Under the pieces are notes generated by a model. It was not told where the DNA came from and did no database searches. It saw only the letters and a list, made by a program, of their open reading frames with translations. The position numbers and the translations under genes are program-made. This document shows positions 42,614-51,517 of a stretch of DNA of 64,000 nucleotides, piece after piece (the first letter of the stretch is position 1; each line of letters starts with the position of its first letter). The stretch is taken from NCBI GenBank assembly GCA_020072815.1, contig JAIQGE010000002.1, positions 1-64,000 of the forward strand, given 5' to 3'. The stretch comes from Terriglobia bacterium (GTDB lineage Bacteria; Acidobacteriota; Terriglobia; Terriglobales; Acidobacteriaceae).

Positions 42614-43483
42614 TTATTGCTTCTTCACGCGGATTTTACCACTGAAGGTGCGGAGCTCCAGTGAGGATAAGCCTGAGTTGGAGGTACCTACTAAGGAACT
42701 GCCCGGCTTGTCATGAAGGTAGGAATGGCCTTTGATCTTAAAGGCAAAATCGGTTTGCAGCGTGCCGCTGTCGGTATGCGCGGTCAGGTCCACGGACGCC
42801 GTCTCCGGCATGAACACATCAATCGCTCCGCTGTGCGTGGTAAAGCTGTATTCGCCGCCGCCCGCGCAATCGCCTCTGTAGGTAATGTTGCCGCTGGCCG
42901 TACCGGCTTTCACCTTCGCTTTAGGACCGTAAACGTTGCTCAGCTCCACCGCGCCCGCCGTGGTGATGATGTCCACGGTCGAGTTGTTGATGCTGGAGAG
43001 AGTAATCGGGGCAGCTACGCTGCGCACCTTGATGTGGGATAGGTATACGTTGCGTACCGTGATCTGCCCGGTGTCCGACGAGAGATTGAGATCGCCGCTC
43101 ATGTTGTCGGCCACAATGGTGGAGCTTGCGCCGCTGACCGCAACAAAAATCCCCTTGGGAACCGTCACGTCATAGTCCACGCGGGCTTCATCGCTGGTAG
43201 GTTTCTGGTCGGCAATGGTATGGGTGTGGAATTCCACGCGCCGCTTGTCCGGCGTTATGGACTGGTCCACTTCCACCTTGTCGGAATGTTCCGTATACAC
43301 CACCACCAACTGGCGTCCGTTGTCTGAGTGCAGGTTGACGGAGCCCCCGTTGTTGAAGATGTTGAGCGTGCCTCCGGGGGCGATCTCCAGCCGGACTTCT
43401 TTGCGAACATCAGCGGCCCACAAGCTGGATGTGGCCAGGGCTGCGGCCAATCCTAGGGTAGCGGCGTATCCAAGCTTCGTCAT
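42614..43483 (-). CDS. DUF4097-family beta-repeat exported protein
   Basis: A 289-aa protein with signal peptide (LGLAAALATSSLWA) and a repetitive beta-strand body typical of DUF4097 (putative adhesin-type, head-of-anti-sigma clusters): VNLHSDNGRQLVVV, LNLSSDTGQITV, GAVELSNVYGPKAKV, SGAIDVFMPE. It follows an ECF sigma/anti-sigma pair by 23 bases, so it is likely a target or sensor-linked member of that regulon. Location is periplasmic or surface. Confidence 0.85.
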   Translation of the reverse strand: MTKLGYAATLGLAAALATSSLWAADVRKEVRLEIAPGGTLNIFNNGGSVNLHSDNGRQLVVVYTEHSDKVEVDQSITPDKRRVEFHTHTIADQKPTSDEARVDYDVTVPKGIFVAVSGASSTIVADNMSGDLNLSSDTGQITVRNVYLSHIKVRSVAAPITLSSINNSTVDIITTAGAVELSNVYGPKAKVKAGTASGNITYRGDCAGGGEYSFTTHSGAIDVFMPETASVDLTAHTDSGTLQTDFAFKIKGHSYLHDKPGSSLVGTSNSGLSSLELRTFSGKIRVKKQ

Positions 43484-43506
43484 AGCGGTCTAAAGTCTCC
43501 TCGCGG

Positions 43507-44133
43507 TTACGGCAACGAGCGGGCCGTGGCCATCTGGTACAGCATTTCCTTTTGTTGGTAGGCGTCCGCCAGGTGCTCTTGCGCTACCGTATCATCCGGG
43601 TCCTGCTTGATGGCCTGGCGGGCGTCAACAATGTACGCGTTCACCTCGCGCAGGCTGTCCTCATACGCGCGCCGCACCACCGGCTCCTGCTGCGCCACCT
43701 GGCTGAGCAACTGTTGGTCTTCGCCGTCAAATTGTATGGCTGGCGTTGCGGCTTTTTGCGCTGAAATTTGATTGGGTTGTGGACGGTAAGTGATGAGGAC
43801 GGCGGCAAAGGCCAATACCGCCACTGCGGCCATCACCCACCCGCTGCGTGTCCAGCTCTCGACCGGAGGCGGCAGGGCGATCACTGCTCCCAGGCGTGGC
43901 GTTCGACCCTCCCGGAGCAAGCCCTCTCGCTGGAGCGCTTGCTCAATCCCCGCCCACACCCGCGGGTTGGGATCGTGCATGGGCATCAACAGCTTGGCTT
44001 GTCCGGCGATGGTTTCCAGGTCCTGCACCAGTCCGGCGCAAGATGGACATGTTCGCAGATGTTCTTCTTCTTGCTCGCTCCCGCCGGTATCCATTATCTC
44101 CGGCAGGACTTCCTGAAATTGCTGGCAGTTCAT
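43507..44133 (-). CDS. Anti-sigma factor, zinc-finger type
   Basis: A 208-aa protein. The N-terminus has the zf-HC2 type anti-sigma motif (MNCQQFQEVLPEIMD, then EEEHLRTCPSCAGL: H-x3-C-x2-C), which clamps ECF sigma factors. One membrane helix follows near residue 105 (WVMAAVAVLAFAAVLITY) and a helical periplasmic tail. It is encoded 98 bases downstream of the sigma-factor gene, the standard pairing. Confidence 0.9.
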   Translation of the reverse strand: MNCQQFQEVLPEIMDTGGSEQEEEHLRTCPSCAGLVQDLETIAGQAKLLMPMHDPNPRVWAGIEQALQREGLLREGRTPRLGAVIALPPPVESWTRSGWVMAAVAVLAFAAVLITYRPQPNQISAQKAATPAIQFDGEDQQLLSQVAQQEPVVRRAYEDSLREVNAYIVDARQAIKQDPDDTVAQEHLADAYQQKEMLYQMATARSLP

Positions 44134-44231
44134 TTGTCTTCATCCTCTCCCAAAGTGACCGCGTCCTGAAGAAAACCACGCCGCTTCTTCGCGTGTTTTC
44201 TCGTGGCCGCTTTCGTCTCAGCCGCCCATGA

Positions 44232-44918
44232 TCACTGGCGGGTGGCCTTTTCGGCTCTGCTGAGCTTCAACAAATCGCGCAACTTCATGCGCGCTTTGTG
44301 CAGTTGCGACTTGCTGTTGCCGATCGAACATCCCATCATCTCGGCAATTTCGTTATGTTCGTAACCCTCTACGTCATGCAATACAAATATGATTCTGTAC
44401 CCCGGCGGAAGGTTTTCCACGGCCCGTTCCAGATTCACCCGGTCAATGGACCCGGCCAGAACGTTGTCCCGTGCCCCTATATCTTTCTTTGGGCCCTCGT
44501 CATGCTGCGGCTCCAGCATTTCGTCCAGCGAAACTTCCGGAAGCCCCTTCTTACGCAGGTGCATCAGCACCACGTTCACCGCCAGCCGGTGCAGCCAGGT
44601 TGAAAACGCTGACTCGCCGCGGAACGTGGCGATCTTGCGGTACAACTGCAAGAAAGCTTCCTGCGCCAGGTCTTCCGCCTCCGCCGTATTCCCCGTCATG
44701 CGCAGGCACAGCGAATACACGCGGCGTTTGTGCAGCGCGTACAAGGCTTCAAACGATTCCGCGTCACCGCTCTTGGCCCGTTCAATCGCCTCTGCTTCCG
44801 TCAGGCCTGGCGCGATGATCTTCTTTTGCTGTGTCAAGGTGCCTTTATCAGGCCGCTTGTCCCTTGGATGCGGCCCCGTCACTGCTTCGTTGTCCCGGCA
44901 TTGCGCTGAAAGTGCCAT
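44232..44918 (-). CDS. ECF-type RNA polymerase sigma factor
   Basis: A 228-aa sigma-70 family protein. Region 2 (AEDLAQEAFLQLYRKIATF, then STWLHRLAVNVVLMHLRK) and region 4 (LPPGYRIIFVLHDVEGYEHN, then IGNSKSQLHKARMKLRD) are complete, with an acidic linker. The first ~35 residues look non-conserved and the ATG at 44918 has no ribosome site, so the real start may be further in. It heads a sigma/anti-sigma/DUF4097 unit answering an envelope signal. Confidence 0.92.
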   Translation of the reverse strand: MALSAQCRDNEAVTGPHPRDKRPDKGTLTQQKKIIAPGLTEAEAIERAKSGDAESFEALYALHKRRVYSLCLRMTGNTAEAEDLAQEAFLQLYRKIATFRGESAFSTWLHRLAVNVVLMHLRKKGLPEVSLDEMLEPQHDEGPKKDIGARDNVLAGSIDRVNLERAVENLPPGYRIIFVLHDVEGYEHNEIAEMMGCSIGNSKSQLHKARMKLRDLLKLSRAEKATRQ

Positions 44919-45011
44919 CCGGGTAAAGACCCATTCTCTAGGGGTTTTGGTTGCCTGTCCACCCCACCTGCCATGTAACTTTTACAGGGATTTGACCCAC
45001 CAGACTCGTGT

Positions 45012-45035
45012 GGCACAGGCACTCCTGCCTGTGCC
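45012..45035. repeat. Perfect 10-bp-stem hairpin
   Basis: GGCACAGGCA, loop CTCC, TGCCTGTGCC. The stem is exact. No T-run; extragenic palindrome likelier than a terminator. Confidence 0.75.
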
Positions 45036-45064
45036 GATGCCTCTGGTGCCTTTCCGATCACCCC

Positions 45065-45100
45065 GGGGCCCCCGGCAAGCCTGATCTTGGCTTGCTGGGG
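45065..45100. repeat. REP-like extragenic palindrome, copy 2
   Basis: Same 36-base block as 29925-29960: identical stems CCCCGGCAAGCC and GGCTTGCTGGGG, different only in the loop. Confidence 0.8.
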
Positions 45101-45408
45101 TGGAGGTCACCCGATGTCCCGATCATCGCGCTCTTCAAGATTTTGGCAATTCGGGCGATTTTGGCAATCTCCATTGGGATGCCCCCCTACCCTCCCTATT
45201 CATCCCAATGGTCCCAATAAACAAAAGGACTTAGCCACCCGTGATCCCAGTGGGAGCCCAATCGCACCGCCATTTCACCTGGGCGATTCCCCGGTCGCCG
45301 CCTGCACCGCACGCCCCCATTCGCACCTAAACCGTTGCAAACAAAAGCTCTACTATAGCACGTCTGTCCACGAATAACAAGCAAAATCTTGCCCTTTACG
45401 TTATTTTG

Positions 45409-46158
45409 TTACTTGGGTGCTGGTTGCGGTGCCGGCGCTGGCAGGACGAAAACCGAGTCGTCCACCCGAACATTGAATTCAACTTTTTGGATCGCAAGTT
45501 TTTGCCCCGGCCCTTGCCCGTCTTTGATTCGCTGCTCAATCGAGAAGGGGACCATCATCCCTTCCACTTCCTTGTAATCCCCCATTGTGCTCACCGACAC
45601 CGCTTGTTGGCCTCCCTGGTTGATCTTCTCTTCAGTCTTGATTTCGAGAAAGCTATGGTCGTCCAGGTAAAGTTCGCGGACGGAACCGTTCTTCAGCGTG
45701 AGTCTCAGATGAAACGTGCCGGCCTTGTCAACTTGCTCCTTGCCCACCAGCTCAACTTTGTGCCCTTTCTGCTTGTAGTCCACCAGAGGACTGTCAAAGT
45801 CCGCTTGCTCCTGGATCGCTTTCAGCTCGTCGCCGGACATGGGCTCGGGGTCCTTCTTTCCGGTGAAAGGAACGATCTGCCAGCCGTTCTTTCCGTCGTA
45901 GGCCTGGACCATCGTCAGACCCTGTATGCTGATTTCCTGGCGCACCTTGTCCGGGCGCTTTTGCACCAGCACAAAACCAGCCTGCATCTCGCCGATGGCA
46001 GAGCTGCCGGTGATTCTTGCCGTTTGCAGCGCCTTGAGCTTGGACAACCCGCCTTTAGCGGCGATGTTCTTGGCCACGATCTCATCCACGGTCTGGGCTT
46101 GGGCCACAAACGCGAACAGGAACAGAGCTACAAAGAATAAACTGAGCTTGCGCATCAA
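45409..46158 (-). CDS. Exported LolA/LolB-fold-like protein
   Basis: A 249-aa protein with signal peptide (SLFFVALFLFAFVAQA). The body resembles the outer-membrane lipoprotein-sorting fold: AKNIAAKGGLSKLKALQTAR, then KVRQEISIQGLTMVQAYDGK, YLDDHSFLEIKTEEK and GDYKEVEGMMVPFSIEQR. The end is a Pro/Ala tail. The same fold seems to form the C-terminal region of the second M16 protein in this window. Lipoprotein carrier or lipid-binding function is possible. It stands alone. Confidence 0.8.
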   Translation of the reverse strand: MMRKLSLFFVALFLFAFVAQAQTVDEIVAKNIAAKGGLSKLKALQTARITGSSAIGEMQAGFVLVQKRPDKVRQEISIQGLTMVQAYDGKNGWQIVPFTGKKDPEPMSGDELKAIQEQADFDSPLVDYKQKGHKVELVGKEQVDKAGTFHLRLTLKNGSVRELYLDDHSFLEIKTEEKINQGGQQAVSVSTMGDYKEVEGMMVPFSIEQRIKDGQGPGQKLAIQKVEFNVRVDDSVFVLPAPAPQPAPK

Positions 46159-46426
46159 CGGACTCCTTGGCGATCAGCAGATCTAAAGACCTTACGACGC
46201 GTATGTCGAGGAGTCAAATATACTCCCTAAGCTTCTGCCACAATATGCGGGCCTAGTTTCAGGCCGCAATGCCGGAAGGTCTATCCATGCGGAGAAGCTG
46301 TCGCCTTGTAAACATTGCTAGGGTGGTCCTTGGCTGTTGGCACAAGACGTTAGGCGCAAATAGTCACAACCTTCCGCAAACTAAGAGTTGCAAAATAGCC
46401 GCAACCTTGGCTTAATAACATGGTTC

Positions 46427-47482
46427 ATGCGCAAGACTACCTGCCACATATGTCGTTGTGAAAGCCCGGCTGCGGAAATGCTGGCGTTGAATGGTAAGCC
46501 CATCTGCATTCCTTGTGCAGACGCCAAGGCCAAAGAAGCCGGCGCCGTAAATTCCACTCTGGAATTTGCCCACATCATTGATCCCACAATTTGCGGTATA
46601 TGCAAAACAGATTTCGGCAACAGTGATCTCGCTCTCGTCGGTGGCACTCCCGCTTGCTCTAACTGTGCTGCCGGGTTGTATGAGCGGCCGTACCCCGGCT
46701 GGCTCAGAATGGCGATGGCCGGCCTTCTTTTGCTGCTTGCCGGCTCGCTCTGGCGAGGCTTGCCTTATTTCAAGGCTGGCCGTCACCTGGTGGTGGCGGA
46801 ACGCGCCATGGACCACCGGGACTACAAAAGGGCCGCCATCGAATTTACTGAAGTCCTCAAGGTCTCTCCCTCCGCGCAGAGGGTGGTTCTTGAGGGGGCC
46901 AAGGCGGACTTGATGTCGGGAGATGTTGAGGGCGCGGGAAAATTCCTGAAACAACGCCTCGACTATGAACGAAACGATCTGTTCACCGAAGTGAACGGAA
47001 TGTGGGACCACGCGCTAGGCGCTTTTAAAAAGGCCCAACTGGCGGCGAAGCTCGCGGAGGCGGACAAAAACGAGGAAGCGGCACGCTTGATGCATGAGGC
47101 CAGCAACGAGTACCCGCAGTCGCCGGACCTTGCTATCTCGGCCCTTGCCCTGGACGGTTTCGTCGCGTTCGATCACAAAGACTACGACACGTTCTTGCGC
47201 CTTGCCCAGGCCCAGCTTGCCAGCAGACCCGACGATCCTCGGCTCGCAGGCGGAGTAGCTAGCGCGCTTGCCTGCAAGTACGCGGTCACCGGAGATCAGA
47301 CGTACCGCAACCAGGCAGAAGAAATCTTGAGTAAAGCCCGAACTCAGGCTCAGCGGTCTCCTGAACAAAAAGCTGACTTTGACGAATATGTTGAGCGAAT
47401 CAATTACCGCCTTGACACCCGAATCATCATTGATAAGAAAGAGTACGATCGCCGCTTCCGGAATAAGGGGGAGAAACACTAA
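46427..47482 (+). CDS. Double zinc-ribbon membrane TPR protein
   Basis: A 351-aa protein from ATG 46427 (MRKTTCHICRCESPA). Two zinc ribbons open it: C-x2-C (CHICRC and CIPC), then CGICKTDFG and CSNC. A membrane helix (RMAMAGLLLLLAGSLWRG) follows, and the C-terminal ~240 residues are helical TPR-like (YKRAAIEFTEVLKVSPSAQ). It ends within a tandem 19-bp duplication just before the membrane protease gene. The layout suggests a cytoplasmic zinc module with a helical domain across the membrane. No named family. Confidence 0.78.
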   Translation: MRKTTCHICRCESPAAEMLALNGKPICIPCADAKAKEAGAVNSTLEFAHIIDPTICGICKTDFGNSDLALVGGTPACSNCAAGLYERPYPGWLRMAMAGLLLLLAGSLWRGLPYFKAGRHLVVAERAMDHRDYKRAAIEFTEVLKVSPSAQRVVLEGAKADLMSGDVEGAGKFLKQRLDYERNDLFTEVNGMWDHALGAFKKAQLAAKLAEADKNEEAARLMHEASNEYPQSPDLAISALALDGFVAFDHKDYDTFLRLAQAQLASRPDDPRLAGGVASALACKYAVTGDQTYRNQAEEILSKARTQAQRSPEQKADFDEYVERINYRLDTRIIIDKKEYDRRFRNKGEKH

Positions 47483-47499
47483 TAAGGGGGAGAAACACT
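47462..47499 (+). repeat. Tandem 19-bp duplication at a gene junction
   Basis: AATAAGGGGGAGAAACACT occurs twice in a row (47462-47480, 47481-47499). It duplicates the ribosome site AAGGGGGAG and the end of the upstream gene; removing one copy would leave a TAATG stop/start overlap. Confidence 0.9.
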
Positions 47500-47500
47500 A

Positions 47501-48037
47501 ATGTTCTTTATCCCCGGATTTGTCATTTCCATTGCGACTTTTCCCGGCGTCATCCTGCATGAAGCTGCGCATTTGTTCTTCTGCAAGGTGAACAAACTTG
47601 CGGTTTTCGACGTTTGTTACTTTCGCATTGGCAATCCGGCAGGTTACGTCGTCCACCAGACCACGGAAGATTTCAAGAAGGCCTTCATGGTAGGCATGGG
47701 GCCCTTCTTCGTGAACTCTTTGTTCTGCGTGATCTTCTGCTCAGCGGCATTCATGCCGGTGTGGGAGTTGGAAGTCGCGGATCCGATGGCCTATTTCTTT
47801 TATTGGCTTGGATTGTCTATTGGAATGCATTCCTTTCCCTCAACCCAGGACCTGAAAGAGATTTGGCGCCTCATGCCGGGTGAGGCTGCAAGATTCAATC
47901 TTTTAGCCATCATGAGCTACCCGGTCGTAGCGATCGTATACGTCCTGAACTTTCTTCGGGTGGTCTGGGCTGACTTGGGTTACGGTATCGCCATTGGCAT
48001 TCTGGCGCCGCTGGCTGTGTTCCATTGGCTGGTCTAG
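47501..48037 (+). CDS. Membrane metalloprotease with HExxH (M50-like)
   Basis: A 178-aa polytopic protein. H20-E21-A-A-H24 (VILHEAAHLFF) lies inside the first membrane segment, as in site-2 proteases, and HSFPSTQDLKEIW may supply the third metal ligand. About four helices are visible. It has a strong site, AAGGGGGAG, duplicated upstream. Coupled to the zinc-ribbon TPR gene, which may be its partner or substrate. Intramembrane proteolysis is inferred; DUF3267-like proteins are the alternative. Confidence 0.8.
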   Translation: MFFIPGFVISIATFPGVILHEAAHLFFCKVNKLAVFDVCYFRIGNPAGYVVHQTTEDFKKAFMVGMGPFFVNSLFCVIFCSAAFMPVWELEVADPMAYFFYWLGLSIGMHSFPSTQDLKEIWRLMPGEAARFNLLAIMSYPVVAIVYVLNFLRVVWADLGYGIAIGILAPLAVFHWLV

Positions 48038-48056
48038 TTGGACCTCAGGCGCTGTC

Positions 48057-49304
48057 TCACCCCTTCCGATACGCCTTCTCCATGTACTTCTTCGCGGTCT
48101 CGGCTTCCTTGGTCGAACCATCCAGCGCGACCACGGCGCGATATTGCTTCATCGCGTCTTCGCGCCGGTTGAGCAAATCAGACACCTCTCCCGCCGACAA
48201 CAACGACCGCTGCCGCAGCTCGCGATTAATACTGCCCGAATTTCCCGCCGCCTCATATGCCCGCGCGGCTTCGGCGTATTGCCCCTGTCCGCGCAGGGCT
48301 TCACCCAGCCCGTATTGCACCAGTTCCACGTGGGCCTGGGGATACCGGCCGGCTTCGCAGGCTTGCAGCAGCTCGCGGAGCGCTAGCACGGCCGCCGGGC
48401 CCTTGCCGGCGTCTTTCATCAGGTTGGCTTCTTCCAGCCGGAACAGGAAATTCTTGGGATACTCCTGCACCAGCGTGTGCACCACCTTGATGGCGTCGTC
48501 AAACCGCTCCTCGCGACGCAGAAAAAGTGACAGCGCCACGCGCGCGTCGGCGCTGGTCTGGCCTCCGGCCCGGCCCGCCTCTTCCAGATAGCGTAGGCCC
48601 TTGTTCTTGTCGCCATGGATTCCGGTGATGCCAATGGCCACCTTTACCAGCCAGGGCAGGCTGCCCACCACGTAGTTGTGCGCGCCCACGGTGGTTTTGG
48701 CGTCGGTCATGGACGGGTCCAGCTTCAGCACCTGCTCGTGATCGTTGCGCGCGGCCAGCGAGCTGCGCACCGCCGAATACCAGGCATGTTCGATCAGCGC
48801 CAGATAGGTTGACCGCAAGCCCTTGGTCACGCCCCGCGAATAAAGCGCCTGCACGTCGTTGGGATTGGCCTTGAGCCGCTTCTCCGCCAGGTCTTGCGCT
48901 TTGTCGGCCAGCTCTTTGATCTTTTGTTTGGTCGCAGCGTCCATGGGCACCTGCTTGGTGTCCAGAAATTTCTGATGGGTGTACAGGCTGGTGTCCAGCG
49001 CGTCATATCTGTACAGCTCGCGGAACAGCACTGCTTCCAGCAAGTGGTTCCAGGCCTGCGGATCGTCGGGGACCAGGTCCGCGGCCTTCTGAAAATCGCG
49101 GATGGCCAGATCGTATTCCAGCGTGTAGTAGTGGACGAAGCCATCGCGCGTGAGGACTTGAAACTCCGCGGAAGACGCCGGGTCGCTGGGACGCTCCAAA
49201 GGAATTGTGCGGGCCGGATCGCCGGCCTTCAATCCCGCCGGACAGCCAGCCAGCGCTGGGACGCAAACCAAGAACAACACTGTCCGGATTCTGCTGCGCG
49301 TCAT
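48057..49304 (-). CDS. TPR lipoprotein
   Basis: A 415-aa protein from ATG 49304. MTRSRIRTVLFLVCVPALAGC is a lipoprotein signal with the cysteine at residue 21. Tetratricopeptide-type helices run through the rest (EYDLAIRDFQKAADLVPDDP, then NDHEQVLKLDPSMTDA and GQYAEAARAYEAAGN). Probably an outer-membrane-anchored scaffold. The upstream frame reaches 49445 but the added residues are not protein-like. It is convergent with the protease gene. Confidence 0.85.
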   Translation of the reverse strand: MTRSRIRTVLFLVCVPALAGCPAGLKAGDPARTIPLERPSDPASSAEFQVLTRDGFVHYYTLEYDLAIRDFQKAADLVPDDPQAWNHLLEAVLFRELYRYDALDTSLYTHQKFLDTKQVPMDAATKQKIKELADKAQDLAEKRLKANPNDVQALYSRGVTKGLRSTYLALIEHAWYSAVRSSLAARNDHEQVLKLDPSMTDAKTTVGAHNYVVGSLPWLVKVAIGITGIHGDKNKGLRYLEEAGRAGGQTSADARVALSLFLRREERFDDAIKVVHTLVQEYPKNFLFRLEEANLMKDAGKGPAAVLALRELLQACEAGRYPQAHVELVQYGLGEALRGQGQYAEAARAYEAAGNSGSINRELRQRSLLSAGEVSDLLNRREDAMKQYRAVVALDGSTKEAETAKKYMEKAYRKG

Positions 49305-49634
49305 CTTCAATCCCTGGCTTTGAGTCCCATCAAAAGTTTGGATGCGCCATGCTTTTTCGGCGGCACGGCGCCATACACACACTCGCGCCATTGTACCCGC
49401 AAAGAACACGCCAAGCTGCGTCGCCCTCAGCTTGGCCGATTGCACGGCTCAGATTTTTTCATGGACGATTTGCTTCGGCGTGTTCTTGCATGTGACTTAG
49501 CACGTTTGCGTAAGCCCAGCGCCGCAGTCGCGAAGTAATGATGGCCCAGGCTCGTAAGCTGGGAGCGCGTGAAGAATATTGTAGGCCCGGGCTTCAGGCC
49601 GGGATGCGCGGCAGCGCACCCGGGTAGGCCCGTT
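49305..49634. other. Intergenic region with a GC-rich hairpin
   Basis: 330 bases with no gene. Near 49575-49600, CCCGG and CCGGG around GCTTCAGG form a hairpin similar in text to GGCCTAGTTTCAGGCC near 46250, a possible further extragenic palindrome family. Confidence 0.45.
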
Positions 49635-49955
49635 TCACCGCTGGCCTCCATTCATCGGCATCTGTGGCGGCGGCGGCGACGCGGGTTGCATAACGTAGAT
49701 GACCTGCGGCGGGCGGTTGCCGGTGTTATCGCTGGCCGACCAGATCAGCGCCACCAGCCATCCCAGCACCGTCCATCCCAGAAAAAGATTCAGGACGCAA
49801 ATCGCGCCTTGATTGTTGTGCCCGCGGCCGGACGCGATGATCGTCGGCAGAAAATAGGCGGCAATCGCCAGCACCACGGCCAGCAGGCCTACCAGCATTG
49901 CCCCGAAATCGGGGACCGGAACGTCAGACTGCATCAGGATCATTGCGAAGTTCAT
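49635..49955 (-). CDS. Superinfection-immunity-type membrane protein
   Basis: A 106-aa protein from ATG 49955. Two hydrophobic segments (AMLVGLLAVVLAIAAYFLPT and AICVLNLFLGWTVLGWLVAL) contain the family signature ALFLPTxxA-like YFLPTIIA and NLFLGWTVLGW, shared with the phage T4 Imm family and many chromosomal relatives. The tail is Pro/Gln-rich. Chromosomal members have no proven immunity role. 165 bases downstream of a universal stress protein gene. Confidence 0.85.
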   Translation of the reverse strand: MNFAMILMQSDVPVPDFGAMLVGLLAVVLAIAAYFLPTIIASGRGHNNQGAICVLNLFLGWTVLGWLVALIWSASDNTGNRPPQVIYVMQPASPPPPQMPMNGGQR

Positions 49956-50119
49956 AGCGTTTTCTTTCCGGGGGTGTCTTGTTTCGGCGGCTTTGATGGA
50001 GGGGCGACACAACTAGGCTGTCTTCAATGGACTCATGCCATCTCAGGGCGGACGATCTCCAACAACCTTCCCTTCGCCCGCCCGTGTTCAATCGCATCTA
50101 CCGACGGTCACAGATTCTG

Positions 50120-50590
50120 TTACGCCACTTTGATGGCCGGCTTCTTGACCTGCGGCGTCCTGACGATCATCACCGAGCACTTGGCATGCCGCGCTACCGA
50201 CTCCGCCACGCTGCCCAGCAGGAATTTCTCTACGCCTCTCTTGCCATGCGATCCCAGCACGATGAGGTCGGCCTTCCAATCTTCGGCTGTGCCCACAATG
50301 CCCGTCCGGACCTCTTCGTCCACGATGCGGGTCTCCGCCTTGAATCCGGCGGCGCGCAGAACCTCAACCGCCTTGGCCAGGGAAACTTCCGCCAGCTTGG
50401 CCAGTTCTTTGCGTCTCTCCGCCATCTCCGGGACCCATCCCGCGGCCATTTCCGGCGGCGTCGAATAGACCAGCGGCTCAATCACTTCCAGCACAAGCAC
50501 TTCAGTATCTTGCGGCCGGAATTGTAATGCCAGGGCCTTCGCCGCGGCTTCTGAGAATGTGGAACCATCTGTTGCCAGAAGGATTTTCAT
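50120..50590 (-). CDS. Universal stress protein (UspA family)
   Basis: A 156-aa single-domain Usp. [19 protein letters not shown] carries the first ATP-contacting Asp, and [20 protein letters not shown] is the G-2x-G-9x-G(S/T) nucleotide-binding motif, so ATP binding is expected. A cytoplasmic stress-linked protein; no operon partner is certain. Confidence 0.93.
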   Translation of the reverse strand: MKILLATDGSTFSEAAAKALALQFRPQDTEVLVLEVIEPLVYSTPPEMAAGWVPEMAERRKELAKLAEVSLAKAVEVLRAAGFKAETRIVDEEVRTGIVGTAEDWKADLIVLGSHGKRGVEKFLLGSVAESVARHAKCSVMIVRTPQVKKPAIKVA

Positions 50591-50720
50591 AACGTCTTCC
50601 TCCTATTAATCCATATAAATTCTCGCTCCGCAGCCTGATTTGTTGCGGTGACCGCCGTCACAATGCCGGATTCAGAATCTGGCGGCCCTCGGGCGGCCCC
50701 TTCGGTTCAGCTGCCACGTA

Positions 50721-51419
50721 CTATCGCGCCGGGGTATTCAACTGGAAGACCAGCCGTGTTCCGCTGTCCAGTTTTACGTTGCCTGTGGATGAGGTGATCA
50801 CCACCGAGTGCCCCGGGTCGGTGGCCGGAGCCTTGAGATAAAGGCCGTCCACGCCGGTTTGCCGTGCCCCCGGTGCGGGCCGTTGCGCCGTCTGCGACCA
50901 GATCGGCTCGTTGAGGGCGTGCGGCGTGGTGTCATGCGCGTTGCCTGAAGGCTGCAATCCACCTGCCCGGTCCATGGAGCTGTTCAGCGATGAATTTGAG
51001 ATATCGGGCATCCGGACCGCTGGCCGGGGCGGGCTGATCAGCGTGTGGATCACCTCATTGAACGCCACTTCTCCTCCGTTTTTGAGGATGGCTTTATCGA
51101 ATGCGATGCCCAGCCTGGATTCGGTTTCGTCCTTGGTGCGCGCTTGGACCTCCGTGATATGGCCCACCAGCTTGGTGCCTTGGGGGAAGACAATCTTGCC
51201 GTTCGACTTCGACTCCGCCGTCACCTTGGCGTTCACCGGGTCGCCGACTTTGGCTTTCTTGGCGTCCAGTGATTTCGTCAACTCGGCTTCAAAGAACGGG
51301 CTCGACGGGACCTCAGCCGCCTTGCTCTGAGCGCCGCCTTGCCCTGCAGCGAATGCGCCGCATGCCGTGCCCAAGCCAAGCGAGCTGGCCACCACCATCG
51401 CTAATCCAAAGTTGTTCAT
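50721..51419 (-). CDS. Exported protein, unknown
   Basis: A 232-aa protein with a signal peptide (GLAMVVASSLGLGTACGAFA). The N-terminal half is a beta domain (KSLDAKKAKVGDPVNAKVTA, then VFPQGTKLVGHITEVQAR), reminiscent of TrbI/VirB10-type or DUF-like folds common in Acidobacterial exported proteins. The middle is low in complexity and the end (VVITSSTGNVKLDSGTRLVF) is again beta-type. No catalytic residues found. Confidence 0.75.
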   Translation of the reverse strand: MNNFGLAMVVASSLGLGTACGAFAAGQGGAQSKAAEVPSSPFFEAELTKSLDAKKAKVGDPVNAKVTAESKSNGKIVFPQGTKLVGHITEVQARTKDETESRLGIAFDKAILKNGGEVAFNEVIHTLISPPRPAVRMPDISNSSLNSSMDRAGGLQPSGNAHDTTPHALNEPIWSQTAQRPAPGARQTGVDGLYLKAPATDPGHSVVITSSTGNVKLDSGTRLVFQLNTPAR

Positions 51420-51517
51420 TGGTCGTTCTCCTAAAAGGCTTTCTCCTTACTAGTGCTTTGTCTTCCGCAAGAATCCCAGATCCAAGAATTCCAGATCAAA
51501 GATCAAAGATCAAAAGC

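Larger units (their letters stand above)
44919..45408. other. Intergenic region with several palindromes
   Basis: 490 bases upstream of the sigma-factor gene with no gene. Contains the 10-bp-stem hairpin at 45012-45035, the second REP-like element at 45065-45100, and GATTTTGGCAAT twice (45139-45150, 45157-45168). The sigma-factor promoter must lie near 44920-45000 on the minus strand but is not clear. Confidence 0.55.

Noticed and set aside
49635-49955. Prophage superinfection exclusion gene
   Set aside because: The family is widespread on chromosomes and no phage genes surround it.
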